A stretch of 64,000 nucleotides of DNA from Bacillota bacterium (GTDB lineage Bacteria > Bacillota > Sulfobacillia > Sulfobacillales > Sulfobacillaceae): positions 186,001-250,000 of the forward strand of contig JAPNUR010000003.1 in the NCBI GenBank assembly GCA_026627385.1, in the 5' to 3' direction. The position numbers were made by a program, and so were the translations under genes. Below the pieces are notes generated by a model. The model was not told the origin of the DNA, searched no databases, and worked only from the letters and a program-made list of their open reading frames with translations. Positions 53,429 to 61,944 of the stretch are shown in pieces (the stretch's first letter is position 1; every line of letters begins with the position of its first letter).

Positions 53429-53457
53429 AAGTATCACCAGAACCGGAAAAGCTATAC
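53429..53457 (-). promoter_or_regulatory. Candidate sigma-F-type promoter for sigG
   Basis: On the minus strand GTATA (53457-53453) and GGTGATACTT (53438-53429) match the sigma-F -35 (GYWTA) and -10 (GGnrAnAnTw) consensus. They are separated by 14 bases, one or two short of usual. It lies about 50 bases before the sigG start. Confidence 0.4.
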
Positions 53458-53545
53458 CGCGGATTATGGCTATCCGCCGCGACCAGAAATTCGTTATGAT
53501 GAAAGAGTCCACAGGATCTGACGCGAAGCGAAGGGGGGGCGGTGC

Positions 53546-54334
53546 ATGCGATTCGTCCTTGAGGAGTCGCGCGTTGTTTTTGACGTCCATCCTCGGGTAA
53601 CGGCGTGGTTTTCAACGCGCCTCGGGGGCATGAGTATGGCCCCGTTTGATACCTTGAATTTGTCCTATGGTGTGGGGGATATCCCATCGGTGGTGACGGA
53701 GAACCGACGGCGGATCCTGGCCAGCGCGGAACGCGATCTTGAAGACCTAGTCATGCCCCACCAAGTGCACGGCAATCACATCGAGTGGGTAACGGACGCC
53801 TGGCGTGGCCGGGGGGCGACGGGGTCCCAGCCGATTCCCGCGACGGACGGCTTTTTAACGGAGTCCCCGCAGGTGGTGCTAGGCCTTGGCTTTGCCGATT
53901 GCGTGCCGATTTTTCTGACGGACAGAAAGGCGCGGTTTGTCGGCCTATTACACGCCGGCTGGCGCGGCACTGCCGCCGAGATTGGGCTTCAGGCGATTCG
54001 CTTACTGAGGGAACGGGGCATTGCGCCTGGCGATCTGTTGGTGGGGATCGGGCCCTCCATTGGGCCGTGCTGCTACGAGGTGGATGAACCCGTGCGCCGG
54101 GCGATTCGCCAAGTAGTAGGCGATGGCCCGCTTGCAGCCAAAGACCCCGAGCATTGGTGGTTAGATTTAGCCGGGGCCAATCGCTTAATGTTTGAACGAG
54201 CCGGGGTGCCGGCTGAACAAATTCTTGAATCCCATTTTTGCACCGGGTGTCGGCGCGATTTATTCTTTTCCTACCGGATGGAGGGACGCCGCACAGGACG
54301 AATGGGGGGATACATCTGTTTGAACCCGAGGTGA
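53546..54334 (+). CDS. pgeF: PgeF/YlmD laccase-domain protein (purine nucleoside phosphorylase type)
   Basis: 262 residues of the DUF152 'multicopper polyphenol oxidoreductase' family. It has the zinc ligands: His in VMPHQVHGN, Cys in FADCVPI and His in GLLHAGWRGTAA. The tail SHFCTGCRRDLFFSYR is also characteristic. Members cleave purine nucleosides or trim mis-incorporated peptidoglycan-linked nucleotide (PgeF). It is ylmD in the conserved ylm block and overlaps yggS by GTGA. Confidence 0.93.
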   Translation: MRFVLEESRVVFDVHPRVTAWFSTRLGGMSMAPFDTLNLSYGVGDIPSVVTENRRRILASAERDLEDLVMPHQVHGNHIEWVTDAWRGRGATGSQPIPATDGFLTESPQVVLGLGFADCVPIFLTDRKARFVGLLHAGWRGTAAEIGLQAIRLLRERGIAPGDLLVGIGPSIGPCCYEVDEPVRRAIRQVVGDGPLAAKDPEHWWLDLAGANRLMFERAGVPAEQILESHFCTGCRRDLFFSYRMEGRRTGRMGGYICLNPR

Positions 54335-55014
54335 TACGCGAACGCATGGCCGCAATTCGTGAGACCTTGGATCGTTTGGCTCCCGATCGTCATGTGACCG
54401 TGATGGCGGTGACCAAATTCCGTTCGCGGGGGGAAGCCCTCGCAGCGGTTCACGCGGGAGTCGATGCGATTGGTGAAAACTGGATCCAAGAGGCGCGGCA
54501 AAAGTGGTCAGATGAGAAACCGCCGGTGCCGCTCCACTTCATTGGACACCTGCAAACAAATAAGGTAAAATATGCCATCAACATCTTCGACTCGATTGAT
54601 AGCGTGGACAGGGATCATCTGGCGCAGGCATTAAACCAGCGTCTACAAGGGGTCCAGGATGTCATGGTCGAGGTCAATATTGCGGAAGAGACGAGCAAGT
54701 GGGGACTTAAAGCCGTGGATGTCCGCCCGTTTTTGGAGCGTTGCCAAGAATGGCCACAACTCCGGGTGACGGGACTCATGACCGTATTGCCGCAGCGGAA
54801 AGAAAATTCTGGCGCCGAGGAGCGAAGAATTCGCCAATACATGCAGGAAATGGTAGATTTGTGGCGAATGTGTCGAAATGAAGGATGGCCTTGGGCTCCG
54901 CTCATGGAGCTGTCCATGGGCATGAGCGAAGACTGGGAATGGGCCGTGGAAGCCGGGGCTACGATGATCCGGCTAGGGACTCTGCTTTTTGGCCCGCGAC
55001 CCGCCCAGACCTAA
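54331..55014 (+). CDS. yggS: YggS/PLPBP family PLP-binding homeostasis protein
   Basis: About 227 residues, an alanine-racemase-fold single-domain protein. The PLP Lys is in VMAVTKFR, and HFIGHLQTNKVKYA, TGLMTVLP, LSMGMSEDWEWAVEAGATMIRLGTLLFG complete the family pattern. It maintains PLP and amino-acid balance (YlmE in Bacillus). The GTG at 54331 overlaps the pgeF stop, so coupling is likely. ATG 54346 is an alternative; a longer in-frame start at 54238 would overlap pgeF. Confidence 0.93.
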   Translation: MIRERMAAIRETLDRLAPDRHVTVMAVTKFRSRGEALAAVHAGVDAIGENWIQEARQKWSDEKPPVPLHFIGHLQTNKVKYAINIFDSIDSVDRDHLAQALNQRLQGVQDVMVEVNIAEETSKWGLKAVDVRPFLERCQEWPQLRVTGLMTVLPQRKENSGAEERRIRQYMQEMVDLWRMCRNEGWPWAPLMELSMGMSEDWEWAVEAGATMIRLGTLLFGPRPAQT

Positions 55015-55102
55015 TGATGCTGCGGCCAGGACCCTTGTGCGGCGCGCATCTCGGCGGGTGAGGGATCCTGTGCACCAGTGAACCAGAGGAGGAACCGATG
55101 AT

Positions 55103-55546
55103 ATGAAGCCAGGCGTGATGGGTAAGTTTTTAAATTTTGTGGGACTCGAAGAAGTGGAGGACGACGAGTACGAAGCGGAGAGCGAGGAGTCGCGGCGACC
55201 TACCGCGGATTGGGAGGATGAGGTGCCAAAGCGGAAGCGAAACGGGTTGGTCAGTTTGCCGTCGTCGCGCAATATGCGGGTAGTGGTTATGCATCCACGG
55301 ACTTTAGAAGAGGGTCAGGCAATTGCTGACCAGGTGAAAGGGCGCCGACCGGTTATTGTGAACCTTGACTTGGCTGAGGAGCGGGCTGGCCAGCGCCTCT
55401 TGAATTTCTTGTCGGGTGTCGCGTACGCTTTGGACGGGGGCCTGCGCAAAGTGGGGGAGAATATCTTTCTCATTACCCCTAGCAACGTGGAAGTGGCGAG
55501 TGAGGAACAGGAGGAGAGTCCTGGGTGGAGTCGCGGTTTCAAATAA
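55103..55546 (+). CDS. sepF: SepF, FtsZ-associated division protein
   Basis: 147 residues: a short N-terminal amphipathic membrane-targeting segment (MGKFLNFVGL), an acidic linker, then the SepF core with VVVMHPRTLEEGQAIADQVK and IVNLDLAEERAGQRLLNFLSGVAYALDG. SepF forms rings that bundle FtsZ and anchor it to the membrane. It is ylmF in the conserved block. Starts at 55103 or 55115 are both possible; GAGGAGGA precedes. Confidence 0.95.
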   Translation: MKPGVMGKFLNFVGLEEVEDDEYEAESEESRRPTADWEDEVPKRKRNGLVSLPSSRNMRVVVMHPRTLEEGQAIADQVKGRRPVIVNLDLAEERAGQRLLNFLSGVAYALDGGLRKVGENIFLITPSNVEVASEEQEESPGWSRGFK

Positions 55547-55564
55547 CTGACTGGTGCATCCAGG

Positions 55565-55858
55565 ATGCTTAGGTTAGTGTTTGTACGCTTGGCGGAGTCC
55601 GTTGCGCTACTCGAACGCGTCTTTTTTGTCGTTCTCTTGGTGCGCATCGTGGCGTCTTTTTTCCCTCCTCGCAGCGAGGGGTTGTGGAATGCGGCGGCGG
55701 GATTTTCTGCACGACTGACGGAGCCAATTTTGGCCCCTATTCGGCGGAGAATCCCGCTTATGGGCATGCTAGATTTGTCGCCGCTGATTGCATTTTTCTT
55801 GGTTGATGTTGTAGGGTTTTTGCTGAGCCGGCTCTTTCTCTTTGCGGCGCGAATTTAA
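55565..55858 (+). CDS. ylmG: YggT family membrane protein (YlmG)
   Basis: 97 residues, with two hydrophobic halves, each about 20 residues. The YggT motif ([26 protein letters not shown] and [11 protein letters not shown]) is complete. It is associated with division and osmotic tolerance. ylmH, an S4-domain RNA-binding protein often found next, is missing here; divIVA follows directly. Confidence 0.92.
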   Translation: MLRLVFVRLAESVALLERVFFVVLLVRIVASFFPPRSEGLWNAAAGFSARLTEPILAPIRRRIPLMGMLDLSPLIAFFLVDVVGFLLSRLFLFAARI

Positions 55859-55869
55859 AGGGGGTGTCG

Positions 55870-56379
55870 ATGGTGCCGCTAACAGTGTTGGACATTGCCA
55901 ATAAAGAGTTTAAAACCAGTCTTCGGGGATACAACCAAGACGAGGTGGATGAATTTCTTGACGAGGTTATGCGGGACTACGAAGCCTTAATCCGGGAAAA
56001 CGAAGAACTGCGCCAAAACACGGTAGGCATGGGAGAAAAGCTGGAGCAATACCGTGCCTTGGAACAAACCCTGCAAAACACCTTGGTGGTTGCCCAAAGC
56101 ACCGCCGACGAAATGAAACAGGCGGCGCGCAAGGAAGCCGAATTAGTGGTGCGCGAGGCCGAGCAGCGGGCTCGCGAACTCATTCAGCGGGCGGAAGCGG
56201 ATGTCGAACGCCAACGCGCCGAATTGGAGCGACTGCGTCGCGAGACCGAACAATTTCGCGCCCAGGTCAAAAGCCTGTTAGAATCGCAGTTGGCCTTATT
56301 GAATCGGGATCTTTCGATGCCGGCGGTTCAGGAGGCGCGCCCGCTTGAACCATCGCGCGGCTCCGTGGGATCGCTGTAA
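55870..56379 (+). CDS. divIVA: DivIVA cell-division/pole protein
   Basis: About 169 residues with the conserved membrane-binding N-terminus [20 protein letters not shown] and [15 protein letters not shown], then a long coiled coil (residues ~25-145). DivIVA binds negatively curved membrane at poles and septa. ATG 55870 is five bases from AAAGGGGG; GTG 55864 overlaps that site. Confidence 0.94.
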   Translation: MVPLTVLDIANKEFKTSLRGYNQDEVDEFLDEVMRDYEALIRENEELRQNTVGMGEKLEQYRALEQTLQNTLVVAQSTADEMKQAARKEAELVVREAEQRARELIQRAEADVERQRAELERLRRETEQFRAQVKSLLESQLALLNRDLSMPAVQEARPLEPSRGSVGSL

Positions 56380-56388
56380 CGGTGGTGT

Positions 56389-56417
56389 TTGATGGGAACG
56401 GCTTCCTCGGTTATAAT
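56389..56417 (+). promoter_or_regulatory. Sigma-A promoter of the T-box-ileS transcript
   Basis: TTGATG (56389-56394), 17 bases, TATAAT (56412-56417). It lies just before the T-box leader. Confidence 0.75.
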
Positions 56418-56427
56418 GTCCGCGAAT

Positions 56428-56660
56428 GAAATCGATGAATGGGACGGCACGTGGCTAAGGTCATAGAGAGTTGACGGGTGGTGCAAGTCAACGACAAGGC
56501 CACGTTGCTCATCGCCCAGGAGAGCGACGTGAAGGTGAAGTAGCGAAGCCGGGAACGCCCGTTACCGCGTACAAGAGTGCCGCGCTGGTTTCAGTCGCGG
56601 AATGAGGGTGGTACCACGCGACCGCGCCCCTTGCAAAAGGGGCGTGTTTGTTTTATGACG
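56428..56660 (+). promoter_or_regulatory. T-box riboswitch with isoleucine specifier, controlling ileS
   Basis: A classical T-box leader. Stem I has the distal AGAGAGTTGAC/GTCAAC arm with GGTGGTGCAA loop. ACGTGGC (56449-56455) pairs with GCCACGT (56499-56505), and TGGG with CCCA below. The bulge between them contains ATC (56511-56513) followed by G, the isoleucine specifier. The T-box sequence GGTGGTACCACG is at 56607-56618. The terminator GCGCCCC/GGGGCGT with following T-run ends near 56655. Uncharged tRNA-Ile would stabilise the antiterminator and turn ileS on. Confidence 0.93.
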
Positions 56661-56679
56661 TCAATGGTGGGAGGCTTTT

Positions 56680-59409
56680 ATGGACTACCGCGAGACTTTG
56701 AACTTACCGAACACAACATTTCCCATGAAGGCGAACTTGCCTGAACGCGAACCGGAATGGCTCAAACTATGGGACAATATGAACCTTTATGAGGAAAAAC
56801 GCCGCCAATCGCAAGGCCTGACGCGGTTTGTGCTTCATGACGGGCCCCCTTATGCGAATGGCGATATCCATACGGGGACAGCGCTGAACAAAATTTTAAA
56901 GGACATGATTAACCGCTACTGGTCCTTGGCCGGTCGCGATGTGGTGTTTAAGCCGGGCTGGGATACCCACGGACTGCCTATCGAAATGCGCGCCTTAAAA
57001 AAATTAGGCGTCTCGCAGCATCAGATCGATCCCTTGGCTCTTCGACAAGAGTGCGCTGACGTCGCGACCCACTATATCCAAGTGATGACGGAGGAATTTC
57101 AGCGACTAGGCGTCCTGGCGGATTGGCAACATCCCTATGTCACGCTGTCACCGGCGTACGAGGGCGCAGAATTGCGGGTCTTTGCCGATATGGTGGAACG
57201 CGGCCTCATTTATCGCGACCTGAAGGCGGTTTACTGGTGCCCCCATTGTGAGACGGCGTTGGCGGAAGGGGAGATAGAATACCGGGTTCACCATTCGGAT
57301 GCTATCTACGTGCTTTTTACGCTGGAACATCCCGAGGAAAGAGGGATGCCATCGGGTACTCAAGCCGTGATTTGGACCACCACGCCCTGGACGATTCCCG
57401 CGAACGTGGCCATTGCGGTGAACCCCGAGTTGGCCTACGTGGTCGTCGACACAGCGCGCGGGCCGCTTCTGATTGCGGAAGCCCTGGCGGATCAGGTGCT
57501 GGCCCTCGCGGGACTGACGCGGGAGCGCGATCGCGGGCGCTGGCTAGGTCGCCAGCTTGAGGGGATCAATGCGCGTCATCCGTATTTGGGTCATCAGGTG
57601 CCTCTGGTACTGGGGGAACATGTGACGCAAGAAAGCGGGACGGGCTTGGTTCACACAGCGCCTGGCCACGGCGTCGAAGACTTTGAAGTGGGGCATCGTT
57701 ATCAGCTGCCGGTGGTGCAGCCCCTTGACGACCGCGGCTATTTTACACCGGAGACGCCGGTGGTCGGGGGCCTCTTCTATGAGGCGGCTAACCCTGTCAT
57801 TAAATCGCGTTTGCAGTCGGCGGGGGCGCTGCTCTGGGCCCATGATTACCAGCACCAGTATGCGTACTGTTGGCGTTGTAAAAACCCGGTCATTTACCGC
57901 GCCACCCGGCAGTGGTTTTTATCCATTGATCGCATTCGCGAACAGCTCTTGGCCGCCACCCAGGAGGTCGTCTGGGATCCCGCGTGGGGGCATGACCGCA
58001 TGCGGGGCATGATCTCCGATCGCACCGATTGGTGCCTTTCGCGCCAGCGGGTGTGGGGCGTGCCCATCCCCGCGTTTTATTGCGAAGGGTGTGGGGCGTC
58101 AATCCTGGAGGCGGAGCTGGTGCGACACGTGGCCGACATCATTGGTCGCGAGGGCAGCGACAGTTGGTGGCAAAAACCCGCCGACTACTTCCTGCCAGAG
58201 GGTTACCGCTGTCCCCAGTGCGGAAGCACACACTTTCGGCAGGAACGCGACATCTTCGACGTGTGGCTTGATTCGGGTTCCAGCCAAGCAGCGGTCCTGC
58301 GCGAGGACCAAGGGCTCACCTGGCCATGCGATTTAGTGTTAGAGGGCAACGACCAATATCGCGGGTGGTTTCAAAGTTTGTTAACCACCGGGGTAGCCAC
58401 GCGGGAACATGCCCCCTATCGCATGGTGCTCACGCACGGCATGGTGCTTGACCAGTCGGGGCGGGAAATGCATAAATCGTTAGGGAATACTATTGACCCT
58501 ATGGATATTGTCCAGAAGTTTGGGAGCGACATCTTGCGCCTCTGGGTCGCCGCATCAGAATACCGCGGGGATGTGCGCATTTCTGATGACATCTTGCGGC
58601 AGTTGGCGGAAAGTTATCGCAAGATCCGCAATACCTTCCGCTTCTTGTTGGGCAATCTTCATGATTTTGATCCCAACGCTTACCCCTTGACCGGTACCGT
58701 TGACGAGCCGTTGAATCGTTGGGCGCTTCACCGCGTCAATGACTGGCTGCACGAGGCGGCCCGCGCGTACGCGCGTTACCAATTTCATATTGTGGTGCAT
58801 AGTTTGGTCCGATTGGTGACCATTGATTTATCCAGCTTCTATCTCGATGTGCTGAAAGATCGCCTCTATACACTAGCGCCTCATGACCCTCTCAGGCGGG
58901 AAACCCAACGCGTGCTGTACTACATGTTAAGAGCCCTCACCCAGGCGGTTTCTCCGATCCTGGTGTTTACGGCAGAGGAGGTCTATCAACACACAGCCAA
59001 GCGGCACGACGATCCACCGTCCGTGCACCTCACGCGATGGCCTGAAGAATGGCCTGTGGTCTGGGACCCGGCTGAAGAGGAGCGCATGGCGCGCCTCATG
59101 CGGTATCGCGATGTGATGCTAAAAGCGCTGGAAGCGGCGCGTGCGGCCAAAAGCCTAGGGAATAGCCTTATGGCAGATGTGGTCTTATACCTGCCGGAAG
59201 AGGAAGGTGCGCTCACCAAGGAGGATTTAGCGTTATTAACGGACATGGCAATGGTGGCGCGCATCGACGTCAAGTCGGCGGATGACCTGGGCGCCGAAGC
59301 TCGACCTACCCCATATCTCAAGTGTGACCGCTGCTGGCGGCATACGCCGGATGTGGAGCATGGTCTCTGCGCCCGCTGCCAGCAGGTGCTATCGGAGTTA
59401 CCCCGTTAA
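56680..59409 (+). CDS. ileS: Isoleucyl-tRNA synthetase
   Basis: 909 residues of class Ia synthetase: Rossmann core, CP1 editing domain (VIWTTTPWTIPANVAIAVN), anticodon domain and C-terminal zinc finger (CDRCWRHTPDVEHGLCARC). The first signature reads HTGT in NGDIHTGTALNKILKD instead of HxGH. The second reads EMHKS in GREMHKSLGNTIDP instead of KMSKS. Both deviate but remain aligned. Regulated by the T-box upstream. It overlaps lspA by one base (TAATG). Confidence 0.96.
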   Translation: MDYRETLNLPNTTFPMKANLPEREPEWLKLWDNMNLYEEKRRQSQGLTRFVLHDGPPYANGDIHTGTALNKILKDMINRYWSLAGRDVVFKPGWDTHGLPIEMRALKKLGVSQHQIDPLALRQECADVATHYIQVMTEEFQRLGVLADWQHPYVTLSPAYEGAELRVFADMVERGLIYRDLKAVYWCPHCETALAEGEIEYRVHHSDAIYVLFTLEHPEERGMPSGTQAVIWTTTPWTIPANVAIAVNPELAYVVVDTARGPLLIAEALADQVLALAGLTRERDRGRWLGRQLEGINARHPYLGHQVPLVLGEHVTQESGTGLVHTAPGHGVEDFEVGHRYQLPVVQPLDDRGYFTPETPVVGGLFYEAANPVIKSRLQSAGALLWAHDYQHQYAYCWRCKNPVIYRATRQWFLSIDRIREQLLAATQEVVWDPAWGHDRMRGMISDRTDWCLSRQRVWGVPIPAFYCEGCGASILEAELVRHVADIIGREGSDSWWQKPADYFLPEGYRCPQCGSTHFRQERDIFDVWLDSGSSQAAVLREDQGLTWPCDLVLEGNDQYRGWFQSLLTTGVATREHAPYRMVLTHGMVLDQSGREMHKSLGNTIDPMDIVQKFGSDILRLWVAASEYRGDVRISDDILRQLAESYRKIRNTFRFLLGNLHDFDPNAYPLTGTVDEPLNRWALHRVNDWLHEAARAYARYQFHIVVHSLVRLVTIDLSSFYLDVLKDRLYTLAPHDPLRRETQRVLYYMLRALTQAVSPILVFTAEEVYQHTAKRHDDPPSVHLTRWPEEWPVVWDPAEEERMARLMRYRDVMLKALEAARAAKSLGNSLMADVVLYLPEEEGALTKEDLALLTDMAMVARIDVKSADDLGAEARPTPYLKCDRCWRHTPDVEHGLCARCQQVLSELPR

Positions 59410-59894
59410 TGCGCCAGCGGGGCTGGATTGTTGCTATTGCGGTGGCCGTGTTTGGCGTGGACCGCGCATTAAAGATTGTAGTCGCCACGCATATGCAGAT
59501 CGGAGAGTCCATCACGGTCTGGCCGCACATCCTGTGGATTACTTATATTACCAATAGCGGAGCGGCCTTTAGCCTTTTGCGCCACGTCACCTGGCTATTC
59601 ATCGCCATTGCTGTGCTCATTTTGCTTGCCCTGATGGGGTACGTGGTGCGCACCCCGGAGATTAGCCGGCGATTTGGGGTAGGGGCCGGCTTGCTGGCAG
59701 GGGGAACGGCGGGCAATCTATGGGATCGGGCGGTGAACGGGCGGGTCATTGATTACATTCACTTTCGCTACTGGGCCATCTTTAATGTGGCAGACGTGGC
59801 GATTGTGGTAGGCATTGGCCTGATCGTCTGGGACTTTTGGCAAAAGGATCGGAAACATGGCGAACTATCGCGTCACCGTAAGCACACGGGATGA
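59409..59894 (+). CDS. lspA: Lipoprotein signal peptidase LspA
   Basis: 161 residues with four membrane helices. The two catalytic Asp regions are GGTAGNLWDRAVNGRVIDYIH and FNVADVAIVVG; in the first, Trp replaces the usual Ile/Leu of GNLIDR. LspA removes signal peptides from diacylated prolipoproteins. The start overlaps the ileS stop, and the 3' end overlaps rluD by about 38 bases. Confidence 0.96.
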   Translation: MRQRGWIVAIAVAVFGVDRALKIVVATHMQIGESITVWPHILWITYITNSGAAFSLLRHVTWLFIAIAVLILLALMGYVVRTPEISRRFGVGAGLLAGGTAGNLWDRAVNGRVIDYIHFRYWAIFNVADVAIVVGIGLIVWDFWQKDRKHGELSRHRKHTG

Positions 59895-60864
59895 AGGAAC
59901 GCGCCTTGACCGTTGGCTCACCCTCCAGTGGCCGGAGCATTCGCGGGCGTTTTGGCAGCGTCAGATTTTACACGGAGCGGTCTTAGTTAATGGCCGTCAA
60001 GAGAAAGCCGGCTACGCGGTAAAGGCGGGGCAGGTGATTACGGTGCAAATGAACGTGGAACAGCCTCAGGGGCAGGAACCCCGCTGGGGAGAGCCATCAC
60101 CTGCCTGGCCTCAGTGGGTTCTTTACCATGACGACGCGATTATCGTGTGCAATAAGCCGCGGGGGATGGTCGTGCACCCAGCCGCTGGCCATTGGCACGA
60201 CAGCTTGGTGCATCATCTGTTGCCCTGGTTAGGGGGCACGCCCGATCCGGATGAACTTCGCCCGGGGATTGTCCATCGCCTCGACCGCGATACCAGCGGG
60301 CTCTTGGTGGTGGCTCGCCGGGAGAAGGTGAAAGCGGTCCTTTCGGCTGCCATTCAAGCGCGGGAGGTCACCCGGCGTTACGTGGCGCTTGTCCGCGGCC
60401 ATCTAGAGCCAGCCCACGGGGTGATCGAGGCCCCTATTGGCCGCGATCCGCGCCATCGGTTAAAAATGGCGGTCGTCTATAACGGGCGACCAGCGCGCAC
60501 GCATTATGAAACGTTGGCGGTCTGGCCGGGTGTGAGTCTGTTGGGGTGTGCCTTGGAGACGGGGCGGACGCATCAAATACGCGTGCACCTGGCAGCAATG
60601 GGTCACCCGGTGCTGGGCGATCCGCTGTACGGAGGGCGCGCGCCGCTGTTTACCCACGGCCAAATGTTACACGCGGGTTTTCTCTCTTTTAACCATCCCC
60701 GGGACGGGAGGCGGTGCCAGTTTGTTGCCCCGGTGCCGGATGATTGGGTGAGCCTTCATGCGTTGGGCACGGCGCAAGTGGTGCACCCGTGGGTGTATGG
60801 CGCGGAGGCTGACGTGAAAACGGATCAGTGGCTGTCGGACTTGGGTGTACTTCTCAAGCCTTGA
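59857..60864 (+). CDS. rluD: RluD-family pseudouridine synthase
   Basis: 335 residues: an S4 domain at the N-terminus (GTRLDRWLTLQWPEHSRAFWQ) and a catalytic domain with the Asp in IVHRLDRDTSGLLV. ETGRTHQIRVHLAAMGHPVLGDPLYG is also typical. It modifies uridines in 23S rRNA. The last 40 bases overlap the 3' end of the convergent mscS-like gene. Confidence 0.95.
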   Translation: MANYRVTVSTRDEGTRLDRWLTLQWPEHSRAFWQRQILHGAVLVNGRQEKAGYAVKAGQVITVQMNVEQPQGQEPRWGEPSPAWPQWVLYHDDAIIVCNKPRGMVVHPAAGHWHDSLVHHLLPWLGGTPDPDELRPGIVHRLDRDTSGLLVVARREKVKAVLSAAIQAREVTRRYVALVRGHLEPAHGVIEAPIGRDPRHRLKMAVVYNGRPARTHYETLAVWPGVSLLGCALETGRTHQIRVHLAAMGHPVLGDPLYGGRAPLFTHGQMLHAGFLSFNHPRDGRRCQFVAPVPDDWVSLHALGTAQVVHPWVYGAEADVKTDQWLSDLGVLLKP

Positions 60865-61718
60865 ACGATAGGCAGGGCTTGCTTAAGAATCGCGTCGCGC
60901 ACCACCTCTTCGCGTTCATTGGCAGCGCTGACAAAGAAGGCGATCCCATAAGTGCTTGCGCCCATGTCGACGAGGCGAATTTCCACGGGATAAGGCCCGT
61001 GCGCGAACGCTTGTTCCAACGCGGGCAGCAATTGTGTTGGGTCTATATTCGCGTCGACATCGAAGCGAAAGCGAAACCGTTGGCGCTCCCGCCGCGCTTG
61101 GTTGTGAATGGCGGCGGTAATCAAGACGCCGTTGGGAATCATCATCGGGGTCCCGTCCTCGACCTCCAGCGTAGTGTAAGCGAGATTAATGTCGGTCACG
61201 ATGCCGCTGTAGGTGGGCTTCAAGGCTTCATGGGGAAAAGTGGGGGTTAAGATCGGGTATTGCCAGGCGACAAACTGAATGTGATCCCCGACCTCAAAGG
61301 GATGGAAAATGACCAGCCCGATGCCGGCAATGAGGTTGGAAAAGAAGTTCTGGCCCGCTAAGCCTAAGATGACGGTGACAAAGGCGGATCCAAAAACGAC
61401 CGACGAAAGCCCTACGCCAAAGGCGGCCAATAGCGCTAAGGCAATCGCCAGGTAAAGGAGCAGCCGTGCCAAAAACCGCAGCGACGTAGCACGGCGGGCC
61501 CCAATGCGCTCGTGCGGCAAGCGCGCGAGCCACCGTTCCACTAAATAGGAGACGGCGCCGCCGACTAGCAGCACGATGGCCGCCTTAAAGAGGTCGCCGT
61601 AGTGATGCTGAATATTGTCCGGCAAGTGATTTAAAAGAATTTTTAACGCAATGCCAAAGAGGATGACGGCGAGGATGGACCACAGGGGGCGGGGCGATTT
61701 GGATGATGTCGGCTTCAC
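60825..61718 (-). CDS. MscS-family mechanosensitive channel
   Basis: About 297 residues: three membrane helices, pore helix with Gly/Ala pattern (VFGSAFVTVILGLAGQNFFSNLIAGIGLVI), then the beta domain GDHIQF ... GIVTDINLAYTTLEVEDG. GTG 61718 is preferred: GGAGG is seven bases upstream, whereas ATG 61724 is almost adjacent to it. It would release solutes on hypo-osmotic shock. It ends inside the rluD 3' end. Confidence 0.88.
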   Translation of the reverse strand: MKPTSSKSPRPLWSILAVILFGIALKILLNHLPDNIQHHYGDLFKAAIVLLVGGAVSYLVERWLARLPHERIGARRATSLRFLARLLLYLAIALALLAAFGVGLSSVVFGSAFVTVILGLAGQNFFSNLIAGIGLVIFHPFEVGDHIQFVAWQYPILTPTFPHEALKPTYSGIVTDINLAYTTLEVEDGTPMMIPNGVLITAAIHNQARRERQRFRFRFDVDANIDPTQLLPALEQAFAHGPYPVEIRLVDMGASTYGIAFFVSAANEREEVVRDAILKQALPIVQGLRSTPKSDSH

Positions 61719-61944
61719 AAACATTCCTCCTCTGCCTAAGGGTACCATGCGAAGAAAAGGGATTGAACCTGGCAAATCCTGTCCTGCCATCACCTGCTGT
61801 GAACCCTTGGTTGGTTCCAAGGCACGCTCGGCGTTAGCCTCTCGATCATTAAGAGCGGTCAGCGGGACATCGGCCTTGCCTACCTCTCTTTCGCCAATAC
61901 CAGTTCGATCCAGGTTTGGTATACTGTCATGTGGAGGGATGAGC

